A DNA stretch of 64,000 nucleotides from Dechloromonas agitata is5 (GTDB lineage Bacteria > Pseudomonadota > Gammaproteobacteria > Burkholderiales > Rhodocyclaceae): NCBI RefSeq assembly GCF_000519045.1, contig NZ_KI912532.1:2294001-2358000 (forward strand), in the 5' to 3' direction. Within the stretch, counting starts at the first letter, position 1. Each line of letters starts with the position of its first letter. Below the pieces are notes generated by a model that was not told where the DNA came from, ran no database searches, and worked only from the letters and a program-made list of their open reading frames with translations. Shown piece after piece: positions 25,980 to 33,593 of the stretch. Made by a program: the position numbers and the translations under genes.

Positions 25980-26933
25980 ATGGCCTATCGCCTGCCGCCG
26001 CTCGGCTCCTTGCGCGCCTTCGAAGCCGCCGCCCGGCACCTGAGTTTCAAGCTCGCCGCCGAGGAGTTGCACGTCACCCCAGCGGCCATCAGCCAGCAGA
26101 TCAAGGGGCTGGAGGACTATCTCGGCGTTCGCCTGTTTGTGCGCCTGACCCGGGCGCTGGCCATCACGCCGCAGGGCGAGGCGATGCTGCCTGGCATCCG
26201 GGCCGGTTTCGACTGCCTGGCCGAGGCGGTCGGCAGCGTCCATGCCGATGCTGCGGGCGGGCTCAATGTGACGGCGCCACCTTCCTTCGCAACGCGCTGG
26301 CTGGTGCCACGCCTGCCCGATTTCGCCGCTGCCCATCCGGATATCCGCCTGCGCCTGTCGAGCAGCAGCGACAGCGTCGATCGTCGTGGCCGAGGGCGGC
26401 GTGTGGAGAACGATGCCTCCGACCCGCGGGCGGTGGATAGCGACTTGTCCATCCGTTACGGCACCGGGCACTACCCGGGCTGTGTCGTCGAGCGCCTGCT
26501 GGCCCCGGACTGGGTGCCGGTGTGCAGCCCCCGCCTGCCAACGGAAGGGAGACCCTTGCGCACGCCTTCGGATCTTGCCCGGCATGTCCTGATCCACGAC
26601 GAAACGATCGATACCGAAGGGCGCCAGCCGGGCTGGCGGGAATGGCTGGCGGCAGCGGGTGTCGGCGGCATCGACAGCGAACGCGGCCCGCGTTTCGGCA
26701 ACGCGGTGCTGGCCGTGGAAGCAGCGCTCGACGGACAGGGGGTCGCCCTGGCATTGCGCCCGCTGGTCGAGGCCGATCTGGCAGCAGGGCGCCTGATCGT
26801 TCCCTTCGACATCGCGGTGCCGTCGCCATTTGCCTATTTTCTGGTCATGCGCCCCGCCGTCGCCGCCCGGTCACCCGTCGTCGCCTTCCGCAACTGGCTG
26901 CTGGCGCAGACGGGTTGCGCCGACGGCGTATAA
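25980..26933 (+). CDS. LysR-family transcriptional regulator (GcvA-like)
   Basis: 317 residues. N-terminal winged HTH (LPPLGSLRAFEAAARHLSFK, then AAISQQIKGLEDYLGVRLFVR), followed by a type 2 periplasmic-binding-like effector domain with the GcvA-subgroup strand DLSIRYGTGHYPG and FVPVCSP-like VPVCSPRLP. An Arg/Asp-rich insertion (DRRGRGRRVENDASDP) sits in the effector domain where GcvA relatives have a short turn. No Shine-Dalgarno is seen before ATG 25980. Target genes are unknown; the divergent lipoprotein is a candidate. Confidence 0.9.
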   Translation: MAYRLPPLGSLRAFEAAARHLSFKLAAEELHVTPAAISQQIKGLEDYLGVRLFVRLTRALAITPQGEAMLPGIRAGFDCLAEAVGSVHADAAGGLNVTAPPSFATRWLVPRLPDFAAAHPDIRLRLSSSSDSVDRRGRGRRVENDASDPRAVDSDLSIRYGTGHYPGCVVERLLAPDWVPVCSPRLPTEGRPLRTPSDLARHVLIHDETIDTEGRQPGWREWLAAAGVGGIDSERGPRFGNAVLAVEAALDGQGVALALRPLVEADLAAGRLIVPFDIAVPSPFAYFLVMRPAVAARSPVVAFRNWLLAQTGCADGV

Positions 26934-26963
26934 TCCGCGCCTTCATCCAAGCAAGAGCAATTC

Positions 26964-27731
26964 GTGAGCACTTTTTCGTGGATCATCGCCGTGTCGCTGG
27001 CGGGTGGCGCCCTGAGCGTCGTGGCGGCCGCCGCCCTGAGCCTCTCGGTGGGCGCCCATCGGGTCAATATCCTGATCTCCTACGCCATCGGTGCGCTGCT
27101 CGGTGCTGCCTTCCTGGAAATCCTGCCGCACGCGCTGGAGCATGGCGATCCACACAAGATGGCGGGAACCGTGCTGTTCGGTATCCTGGTTTTCTTCGTG
27201 CTCGAAAAGCTGGTTCTCTGGCGCCATTGTCACCACGATCATTGTGAGGCGCATGATGCCCGGGCGCCGGCCCACGACCATGGTCGCTCGGGGCTCCTGA
27301 TCCTGGTTGGCGACACTTTTCACAACTTCGTGGACGGTATCCTGATTGCTGCGGCCTTCCTCGAAAACACCGAGCTTGGCATCGTCACTGCGCTCGCCAT
27401 CATCGCCCACGAGATTCCGCAGGAAGTCGGTGATTACCTGATCCTGCTGCATTCCGGCTACAGCAAGGCCAAGGCACTGGCTTTCAATCTGCTGTCCAGC
27501 GTGGCGACGCTGATCGGTGCCACGCTGGCCTATTTCGCCCTGTCGGAACTGACGGAATGGATTCCTTCGCTGCTCGGCCTGGCCGCAGCCAGCATGATCT
27601 ACGTTGCGGTTGCCGACCTGATACCCGGCCTGCACAAGCGCACCGAACTCAAGGCGACCCTGCAGCAGGTCATGCTGATCGGTCTGGGGATTGCCTCCAT
27701 CGCCATCGTTCAGGCCTTGGTCGGCGAGTGA
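26964..27731 (+). CDS. ZIP family divalent metal transporter
   Basis: 255 residues, eight membrane segments, inner membrane. Core helix motifs HNFVDGILIAAAF and HEIPQEVGDYLILL carry the metal-binding His, Asn, Glu and Asp residues of ZIP permeases. A cytoplasmic His-rich loop (WRHCHHDHCEAHDARAP, AHDHG) between helices 3 and 4 is typical of zinc transporters of this family. Zinc, iron or manganese import is possible; specificity is inferred from family only. Confidence 0.92.
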   Translation: MSTFSWIIAVSLAGGALSVVAAAALSLSVGAHRVNILISYAIGALLGAAFLEILPHALEHGDPHKMAGTVLFGILVFFVLEKLVLWRHCHHDHCEAHDARAPAHDHGRSGLLILVGDTFHNFVDGILIAAAFLENTELGIVTALAIIAHEIPQEVGDYLILLHSGYSKAKALAFNLLSSVATLIGATLAYFALSELTEWIPSLLGLAAASMIYVAVADLIPGLHKRTELKATLQQVMLIGLGIASIAIVQALVGE

Positions 27732-27767
27732 TTGGGCCGGGCGCGGCATTCCTGCCGCCCCATCGGC

Positions 27768-27986
27768 TCAGGTTTCCGTGTCCTGGCGGTTCCTTTCCGC
27801 CATCATTTCCTTGAAGCGCCGCCGCTCGCGGCGAACGCGCGATCCGGCGAAGTACAACAGCAGTCCGCAGGGCAGTGCGCCATAGAAAAGGAAGGAAACG
27901 ATTCCGGATATGACGGTCGGCTCGTTGGCGGCAACCAGAATGGTGACGTAAAGCCAGCCGATGACGATGATCAGCGTGAGCGACAT
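27768..27986 (-). CDS. Small two-helix membrane protein
   Basis: 72 residues from ATG 27986 (a TTG at 27998 is in frame). Two hydrophobic helices, LTLIIVIGWLYVTILVA and GIVSFLFYGALPCGLLLYFA, are followed by a strongly basic then mixed-charge tail. No family recognised. It stands alone between the convergent ZIP gene and phaC, which runs away from it. Confidence 0.65.
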   Translation of the reverse strand: MSLTLIIVIGWLYVTILVAANEPTVISGIVSFLFYGALPCGLLLYFAGSRVRRERRRFKEMMAERNRQDTET

Positions 27987-28112
27987 GGCACCCCGCAAGA
28001 GTTTGGAAGGGCAATTATTTCAATAATTTGCACGTTTGTAACAATGTACGCCGAGGGGCTTTCCTCAACGCCTAATTATGCATCCAAATCCATTGACAGC
28101 CCCGAAAAGGGT

Positions 28113-29891
28113 ATGGAGAATCGGAACGCTATAGCCCCGACAACAACAGATACGAGACTTCCCATGGCGCAGGGATCGAACAACAACGATGCATTTATGG
28201 GTTCTGCCGCGCAATTTTTTCAGACCGGCCAGAACATGATGCAGCAGTTCATGGATTATCTCGGCAAGTCGGCGGGGCAGGGCGCTATTCCGCAACCGGT
28301 TGTCGACCCGCAGGCGGTGACCGCGCTGCAAAAGCAGTTTTCCGACCAGCAGATGTCGCTGTGGCAGTCCATTCTTGCCAAGCAGCAAGGTCAGGCGCCC
28401 GACTTCCAGGTTGCCCCCGAGCCCGGCGACCGTCGCTTTGCGGCACCGGAGTGGAAGGCGAGCCCGATTTACGATTACCTGCATCAGGCCTATCTGCTCA
28501 ATACGCAGTACCTGAAGCAGATGGTCGAGGCCATGCCGGCGCAGGACGAAAAGAGCAAGGAGCGGATGCGCTTCCTGGCCCGCCAGATCGCCGACGCGAT
28601 GGCGCCCTCCAATTTTGCGGCGACGAATCCGGAATTCATCAAGCTGGCCCTCGAAACCAAGGGGCAGAGCATTACCGACGGCATCAACAACCTGCTCAAG
28701 GACTTCGAGAAGGGGCGTATTTCGATGACCGATGAATCGGTTTTCGAACTGGGCAAGAATGTCGCGACGACCGAAGGTGCGGTGGTCTACGAAAACGAAG
28801 TGATGCAGTTGATCCAGTACGCGCCACTCACCGCCAAGGTGGGCACACGGCCGCTGCTCATGGTGCCGCCTTGCATCAACAAGTTCTACATCATGGACTT
28901 GCAGCCGGAAAATTCACTGGTGCGCTATGCCGTCGAGCAGGGCAATACCGTGTTTCTTGTTTCCTGGCGCAATCCGAAGGAAGAACAGGCCCACCTGGCT
29001 TGGGACGACTATCTGGAACAAGGCCCGATTGCCGCGCTGCGCGTCGTGCAGGAAATCACCAACGTCAAGCAACTCAATGTCCTCGGTTTCTGCGTTGGCG
29101 GCACCATCGTCACCTCGGCGCTGGCCGTACTCAAGGCGCGCGGCGAAAACCCGGCTGCCTCGCTGACCCTGCTGACCACATTGCTCGATTTTTCCGATAC
29201 CGGCGAAATCGGCCTGTTCATCGACGAACAGGGGGTCGCCGCCCGTGAAGCGACGATCGGCAAGGGGGGCCTGCTGCCGGCCCGCGACCTGCAGAACACC
29301 TTCTCCTTCCTGCGTGCCAATGACCTGGTCTGGAACTACGTTACCGGCAACTACCTGAAGGGGCAGAAGCCGCAAGCCTTCGACCTGCTTTACTGGAATT
29401 CCGATTCGACCAACCTGCCGGGGCCGTTTGCCGCCTGGTACATGCGCAACATGTATCTGGAAAACAACCTGCGCGTACCCGGCAAACTGACCATGTGCGG
29501 CCAGAAGGTCGATCTCGGCCAGCTCGACATGCCGGTCTACCTGCTGGCGACGCGCGAGGATCATATCGTTCCCTGGCACTCGGCCTACCAGAGCACCCGC
29601 CTGCTGAGCGGCCCGGTGCGCTTCGTGCTGGGTGCTTCCGGCCATATCGCCGGTGTGATCAATCCGGCCAGCAAAAACAAGCGCAGTTACTGGGTGAATG
29701 AAGACGTGAAGACCGACGCTGACGGCTGGCTGGCCGTAGCGGAGGAGAGGAAGGGCAGCTGGTGGTCCGACTGGGCCGCCTGGCTGAAACCGTTGTCAGG
29801 AGAACAGCGGGCGCCGCGCAAACCGGGCAATACCAAATACAAGGCCATCGAGCCAGCCCCCGGACGTTACGTCAGGGAACGCGCGGTATAA
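28113..29891 (+). CDS. phaC: Class I polyhydroxyalkanoate synthase
   Basis: Polymerises (R)-3-hydroxyacyl-CoA on the PHA granule surface. 592 residues, standard for class I. The lipase-like box is GFCVGG with nucleophile Cys327; the remaining triad is in REDHIVPWHSAY (Asp) and GASGHIAGVINP (His). PPCINKFYIMDLQPENS is another family signature. ATG 28113 has an AAAAGGG ribosome site; ATG 28164 is an in-frame alternative. First gene of phaC-phaB-phaB-phaR. Confidence 0.96.
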   Translation: MENRNAIAPTTTDTRLPMAQGSNNNDAFMGSAAQFFQTGQNMMQQFMDYLGKSAGQGAIPQPVVDPQAVTALQKQFSDQQMSLWQSILAKQQGQAPDFQVAPEPGDRRFAAPEWKASPIYDYLHQAYLLNTQYLKQMVEAMPAQDEKSKERMRFLARQIADAMAPSNFAATNPEFIKLALETKGQSITDGINNLLKDFEKGRISMTDESVFELGKNVATTEGAVVYENEVMQLIQYAPLTAKVGTRPLLMVPPCINKFYIMDLQPENSLVRYAVEQGNTVFLVSWRNPKEEQAHLAWDDYLEQGPIAALRVVQEITNVKQLNVLGFCVGGTIVTSALAVLKARGENPAASLTLLTTLLDFSDTGEIGLFIDEQGVAAREATIGKGGLLPARDLQNTFSFLRANDLVWNYVTGNYLKGQKPQAFDLLYWNSDSTNLPGPFAAWYMRNMYLENNLRVPGKLTMCGQKVDLGQLDMPVYLLATREDHIVPWHSAYQSTRLLSGPVRFVLGASGHIAGVINPASKNKRSYWVNEDVKTDADGWLAVAEERKGSWWSDWAAWLKPLSGEQRAPRKPGNTKYKAIEPAPGRYVRERAV

Positions 29892-29911
29892 CACTTCCCA
29901 AGGAGATAAAA

Positions 29912-30652
29912 ATGTCGCGAGTTGCACTGATCACCGGCGGTATGGGCGGCCTGGGCGAGGCTATCTGCATCAAGATGGCCGCCCTCGGCTACAAGGTCGT
30001 CACCACCTATTCCCCGGGCAATACCAAGGCGGCTGACTGGCTGAAGAACATGAACAACATGGGGTATGGCTTCAAGGCCTATCCGTGCGACGTGACCGAC
30101 TTCGAGTCGGCCAAGGCCTGTGTCGATGTGGTGACCCGGGAGGTGGGCCCGGTCGACGTGCTGGTCAACAATGCCGGCATCACCCGTGACATGACCTTCA
30201 AGAAAATGACCAAGGCGGATTGGGATGCCGTCATGAGCACCAACCTCGATTCCGTCTTCAACATGACCAAGCAGGTCATGGATGGCATGGTCGAGCGCAA
30301 GTGGGGCCGCGTCATCAACGTGTCCTCGGTCAACGGCCAGAAGGGGGCCTTTGGCCAGACCAACTATTCCGCAGCCAAGGCTGGCATGCATGGGTTCACC
30401 AAGGCGCTCGCCCTTGAGGTTGCCAAGCAGGGCGTCACAGTCAATACCATTTCCCCGGGCTACATCGGCACCAAGATGGTCACCGCCATCCCGCAGGAAA
30501 TCCTTGACTCCAAGATCCTGCCGCAGATTCCCGTCAATCGCCTGGGCAAGCCGGAAGAAATCGCGGGCCTCGTCGCTTATCTCGCTTCCGACGAAGCGGC
30601 TTTCGTGACCGGGGCCAATATTTCCATCAACGGTGGTCAGCACATGTTCTGA
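29912..30652 (+). CDS. phaB: Acetoacetyl-CoA reductase (first copy)
   Basis: NADPH-dependent reduction of acetoacetyl-CoA to (R)-3-hydroxybutyryl-CoA. 246 residues, short-chain dehydrogenase fold: TGGMGGLGEAIC nucleotide loop, NNAGITRDMTF, and the catalytic Ser/Tyr/Lys in NVSSVNGQKGAFGQTNYSAAKAG. Strong AAGGAG site seven bases before ATG 29912, 20 bases after phaC. A second closely related copy follows. Confidence 0.95.
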   Translation: MSRVALITGGMGGLGEAICIKMAALGYKVVTTYSPGNTKAADWLKNMNNMGYGFKAYPCDVTDFESAKACVDVVTREVGPVDVLVNNAGITRDMTFKKMTKADWDAVMSTNLDSVFNMTKQVMDGMVERKWGRVINVSSVNGQKGAFGQTNYSAAKAGMHGFTKALALEVAKQGVTVNTISPGYIGTKMVTAIPQEILDSKILPQIPVNRLGKPEEIAGLVAYLASDEAAFVTGANISINGGQHMF

Positions 30653-30700
30653 CCGCTGTTTTCTCAACCTACACATTTCATCAACAAGGAAGGAAACACA

Positions 30701-31444
30701 ATGACGCAACGCGTTGCTCTCGTTACCGGCGCCATGGGCGGCCTGGGTACCGCCATCTGCCAACAGCTGGCCAAGGCCGGCCACAAGGTGGTTGCCGCTT
30801 ACCATCCGCAGTTCGACAACAAGGAAGAATGGCTGAAGGAACAGGCTGCTGCCGGTTTCAACGACTTCGTCTGCGTCGCTGGTGACGTCTCCGTCCTGGA
30901 AGATTGCCAGAAGATGGTTGCCGAAGCGGAAGCCGCCTGCGGCCAGGTCGACATCCTGATCAACAACGCCGGTATCACCCGCGACCGCATGTTCGCCAAG
31001 CTGGAAAAGGATGGCTGGGATGCCGTCATCGCCACCAACCTGACCTCGCTGTTCAACATGACCAAGCAAGTCTCCGCCAAGATGGCCGAGCGTGGCTGGG
31101 GTCGTATCGTGAACATCTCCTCGGTCAACGGCGTCAAGGGTCAGGCTGGCCAGACCAACTACTCCGCTGCCAAGGCTGGCGTGATCGGCTTCACCAAGGC
31201 GCTGGCCGCCGAACTGGCTGCCAAGGGCGTGACGGTTAACGCCATTGCTCCGGGCTACGTCGCCACCAAGATGGTCATGGCCATCAAGCCGGAAGTGCTG
31301 GAAACCATTGTTGCTTCCGTCCCGATGAAGCGCCTGGCCAAGCCGGAAGAAATCGGCTTCGCCTGTGCCTACCTGTCCGACGAGCTGTCCGGCTTCACCA
31401 CCGGCGCCACGATCAACATCAACGGCGGCCTGTACTACCAGTAA
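30701..31444 (+). CDS. phaB: Acetoacetyl-CoA reductase (second copy)
   Basis: 247 residues, the same length and order of motifs as its upstream neighbour (TGAMGGLGTAIC, NNAGITRDRMF, NISSVNGVKGQAGQTNYSAAKAG), but diverged through the cofactor-side half (HPQFDNKEEWLKEQAAAGFND). All catalytic residues are kept, so both copies should be active. Tandem duplication is the likely origin. A good AAGGAAG site precedes it and a strong terminator follows. Confidence 0.94.
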   Translation: MTQRVALVTGAMGGLGTAICQQLAKAGHKVVAAYHPQFDNKEEWLKEQAAAGFNDFVCVAGDVSVLEDCQKMVAEAEAACGQVDILINNAGITRDRMFAKLEKDGWDAVIATNLTSLFNMTKQVSAKMAERGWGRIVNISSVNGVKGQAGQTNYSAAKAGVIGFTKALAAELAAKGVTVNAIAPGYVATKMVMAIKPEVLETIVASVPMKRLAKPEEIGFACAYLSDELSGFTTGATININGGLYYQ

Positions 31445-31463
31445 TTTCTGCATTGCAGCAGCG

Positions 31464-31492
31464 AATGGGCGCCTCCGGGCGCCCATTTTTTT
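31464..31492 (+). terminator. Terminator after the phaC-phaB-phaB genes
   Basis: Arms AATGGGCGCC and GGCGCCCATT, 10 bp with a 4-base loop, then a run of seven T. The phaR -10 box begins three bases further on, so phaR is a separate transcript. Confidence 0.9.
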
Positions 31493-31495
31493 CGC

Positions 31496-31501
31496 TATAA
31501 T
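31496..31501 (+). promoter_or_regulatory. -10 element of the phaR promoter
   Basis: A perfect TATAAT 38 bases before the phaR ATG, immediately behind the terminator U tract. No matching -35 hexamer is evident at 16-18 bases upstream because that place is taken by the terminator stem, so an activator or weak basal expression is implied. Confidence 0.5.
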
Positions 31502-31538
31502 GTTGCGCTGCACACAAACAAGTATTGAGGATCGCTGC

Positions 31539-32084
31539 ATGTCGGAACCGGTACGCCTGATCAAGAAATACCCCAACCGTCGTCTTTACGATACCAAGAC
31601 TAGTGCGTACATCACCCTGGGTGACGTCAAGGATCTTGTCCTCAAGTTCGAAGCCTTCAAGGTTGTCGATGCCAAGACCGGTGACGACCTGACCCGCAGC
31701 ATCCTGCTCCAGATCATCCTCGAAGAGGAAACCGGCGGTGTGCCGATGTTCTCCAGCGAACTGCTCTCCGGCTTCATCCGCTTCTACGGCAGCACCATGC
31801 AGGGCATGTTGGGCAAGTACCTGGAAAACAACATGAAGACCTTCGTCGATTTCCAGCAGAAGTTGCAGGATCAGTCGCGGAGCATTTATGGCACCGGCGA
31901 TAACACCCATCTCCAGACGGATTTCTGGAACCAGTTCCTGAACTTCCAGCAGCCGGCCATGCAGAGCATGATGACGGCTTACATGGACCAATCCAAGAAG
32001 ATGTTCCAGTCGATGCAGGATCAGTTGCAGAGCCAGACGCGGAACATGTTCACCGGCTTTCAGGCCGACCAGAACGACAAGTAG
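31539..32084 (+). CDS. phaR: Polyhydroxyalkanoate synthesis repressor PhaR
   Basis: 181 residues. N-terminal PHB/PHA-accumulation DNA-binding domain (RLIKKYPNRRLYDTKTSAYITL, VKDLVLKFEAFKVVDAKTGDDLT) and a second PHB_acc region (SSELLSGFIRFYGSTMQGMLGKYLE). The C-terminus is rich in Gln and Met. PhaR represses phasin genes and is released by binding nascent PHA granules. No phasin gene is next to it here. Confidence 0.95.
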   Translation: MSEPVRLIKKYPNRRLYDTKTSAYITLGDVKDLVLKFEAFKVVDAKTGDDLTRSILLQIILEEETGGVPMFSSELLSGFIRFYGSTMQGMLGKYLENNMKTFVDFQQKLQDQSRSIYGTGDNTHLQTDFWNQFLNFQQPAMQSMMTAYMDQSKKMFQSMQDQLQSQTRNMFTGFQADQNDK

Positions 32085-32120
32085 GATTTTTGCCGGCGCG
32101 CCACAGCGCCGCGTGATCGA

Positions 32121-32149
32121 AAAAAATGGCCGTTTTCACGGCCATTTTT
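32121..32149. terminator. Bidirectional terminator between phaR and the efflux operon
   Basis: AAAAATGGCCG and CGGCCATTTTT form an 11-bp stem around a 6-base loop with A/T runs on both sides, ending phaR on the plus strand and the outer-membrane efflux gene on the minus strand. Confidence 0.85.
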
Positions 32150-32165
32150 GTTGAGCGGCAATATT

Positions 32166-33593
32166 TCAGCTTGCTGCGTCAGCCTTCCAGCCGCCGCCCA
32201 GGGCCTTGAACAGCTCGACCGAGGTGCTCAGACGAGCCTGCCGGACGCCGATGGCGGCCAGCTGTGCTTCGTTGAGCGTACGCTGCGCGTCGAGCACTTC
32301 CAGATAGCCGACATGGCCCGCTTCGTAACGCAGGCGGGCAATGCGCATGGCTTTCTCGGCGTTGTCGACCCGGGTGTTCTGGGCATTTTCTTCGATGCCA
32401 TATTCCCGCAGGCTGACCAAGGCGTCACGGACCTCCTTATAGGCTGTCTGCAGGCTGTTCTGCCAGGCGATCAGCGATTGCTGGTTGAGTGCCTTGGCCT
32501 GGTCCACGCGGGCCGAGGTGCGGCCAAAGTCGAGGATGGGCATCAGGGCGCCCAGGCCGAGCGACCACGTGTTCGAACCGGCGCTGAAAAGATCGGACAG
32601 TGTCTTGCTCTCGCTGCCCAGGCTGCCGGTCAGCGTGAATTTGGGGAAATAGCCGGCCTTGGCGACGCCGATCCCGGCGTTCGCGGCAATCAGCTCCTGT
32701 TCGGCCTGACGCACGTCGGGGCGACCTTCGATCAGGTCGGAAGGTAGTCCGGCCGGCGGCTCGGGAAGCAGCGGCAATTGCTTGAGGTCACCGGCGGCAA
32801 TCTTCAGCGCGGGATTGCCGGTGAGCAAGGCCAACTGGTGCTCGGCCAGCTGGCGCAGGCGGCGTTGTTCGGCGAGTTGGGCCTGGGCGGCCGCCAGCGC
32901 ACCTTCGGCCTGGAAGCCCTCGAGCGGCGAGGCCAGCCCCGCTTCAACCCGGGTCTTGACCAGCTTGAGGCCTTCCTCGCGGGTCTTCACCGTTTCGTCG
33001 CTCACGACCCGCTGTGCATCGTAGGCACGCAGGGCGAGGTAGGTGTCGGTCACCAGGCCAGCCACGCTGAGCCGGATGGCATCGCGCGAATACTGGCTGG
33101 CCAGCAGGGTGGCGCGGGCTGCCTCGTTGGCGCGGCGGACGCGGCCCCAGACATCGAGCTCGAAGGAAGTGCTCAGCCCAGCGCTGCGGGCATGGCGGAT
33201 ACGGGGTTGCGTCGCGACATAGGTGGCGGTTTTGGTGCTCGCCTTGGTGTTGCTGATGCCGGCCGAGCCATCGATCTGCGGGAAGAAGGAGGCGCCGGCT
33301 TCGCGGGCCACGGCATCGGCCTGCTCGACGCGGGCGATGGCTTGGCGCAGGCTGGCATTGCCGGTGAGGGCCTGGTCGACCAGGTCGTTCAGCGTGGCGT
33401 CGTTGAACAGCGTCCACCAGGTCGGGTTGATCGTCGGGTTGCTGGCGACAGCAATATTGTCGGCCGGCTTGGCTTCACTGAAGACAGCCGGCAACAGGTT
33501 GGCTGGGCGCAGGTAGTCCGGGCCGATGGCGCAGCCACTCAGGGCGAGGCTGAAGGCGAGCGGCGTCAGGCGGAAGAGGGTACGGGAAATCAT
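32166..33593 (-). CDS. RND efflux outer-membrane lipoprotein (OprM/NodT family)
   Basis: 475 residues. Lipobox LALSGCAIGPDY at the N-terminus, then two outer-membrane efflux protein repeats with the family features RPANLLPAVF, WWTLFNDATLNDLVDQAL and the second-repeat SDLIEGRPDVRQAEQEL. It forms the trimeric outer-membrane channel of the tripartite pump. Start ATG 33593 overlaps the transporter stop by four bases. Third gene of the operon. Confidence 0.94.
   Translation of the reverse strand: MISRTLFRLTPLAFSLALSGCAIGPDYLRPANLLPAVFSEAKPADNIAVASNPTINPTWWTLFNDATLNDLVDQALTGNASLRQAIARVEQADAVAREAGASFFPQIDGSAGISNTKASTKTATYVATQPRIRHARSAGLSTSFELDVWGRVRRANEAARATLLASQYSRDAIRLSVAGLVTDTYLALRAYDAQRVVSDETVKTREEGLKLVKTRVEAGLASPLEGFQAEGALAAAQAQLAEQRRLRQLAEHQLALLTGNPALKIAAGDLKQLPLLPEPPAGLPSDLIEGRPDVRQAEQELIAANAGIGVAKAGYFPKFTLTGSLGSESKTLSDLFSAGSNTWSLGLGALMPILDFGRTSARVDQAKALNQQSLIAWQNSLQTAYKEVRDALVSLREYGIEENAQNTRVDNAEKAMRIARLRYEAGHVGYLEVLDAQRTLNEAQLAAIGVRQARLSTSVELFKALGGGWKADAAS

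Noticed and set aside
29867..31576. 569-codon minus-strand ORF over both phaB genes
   Set aside because: Antisense shadow of two clear reductase genes; its apparent repeats (two similar halves) only reflect the phaB duplication on the other strand.
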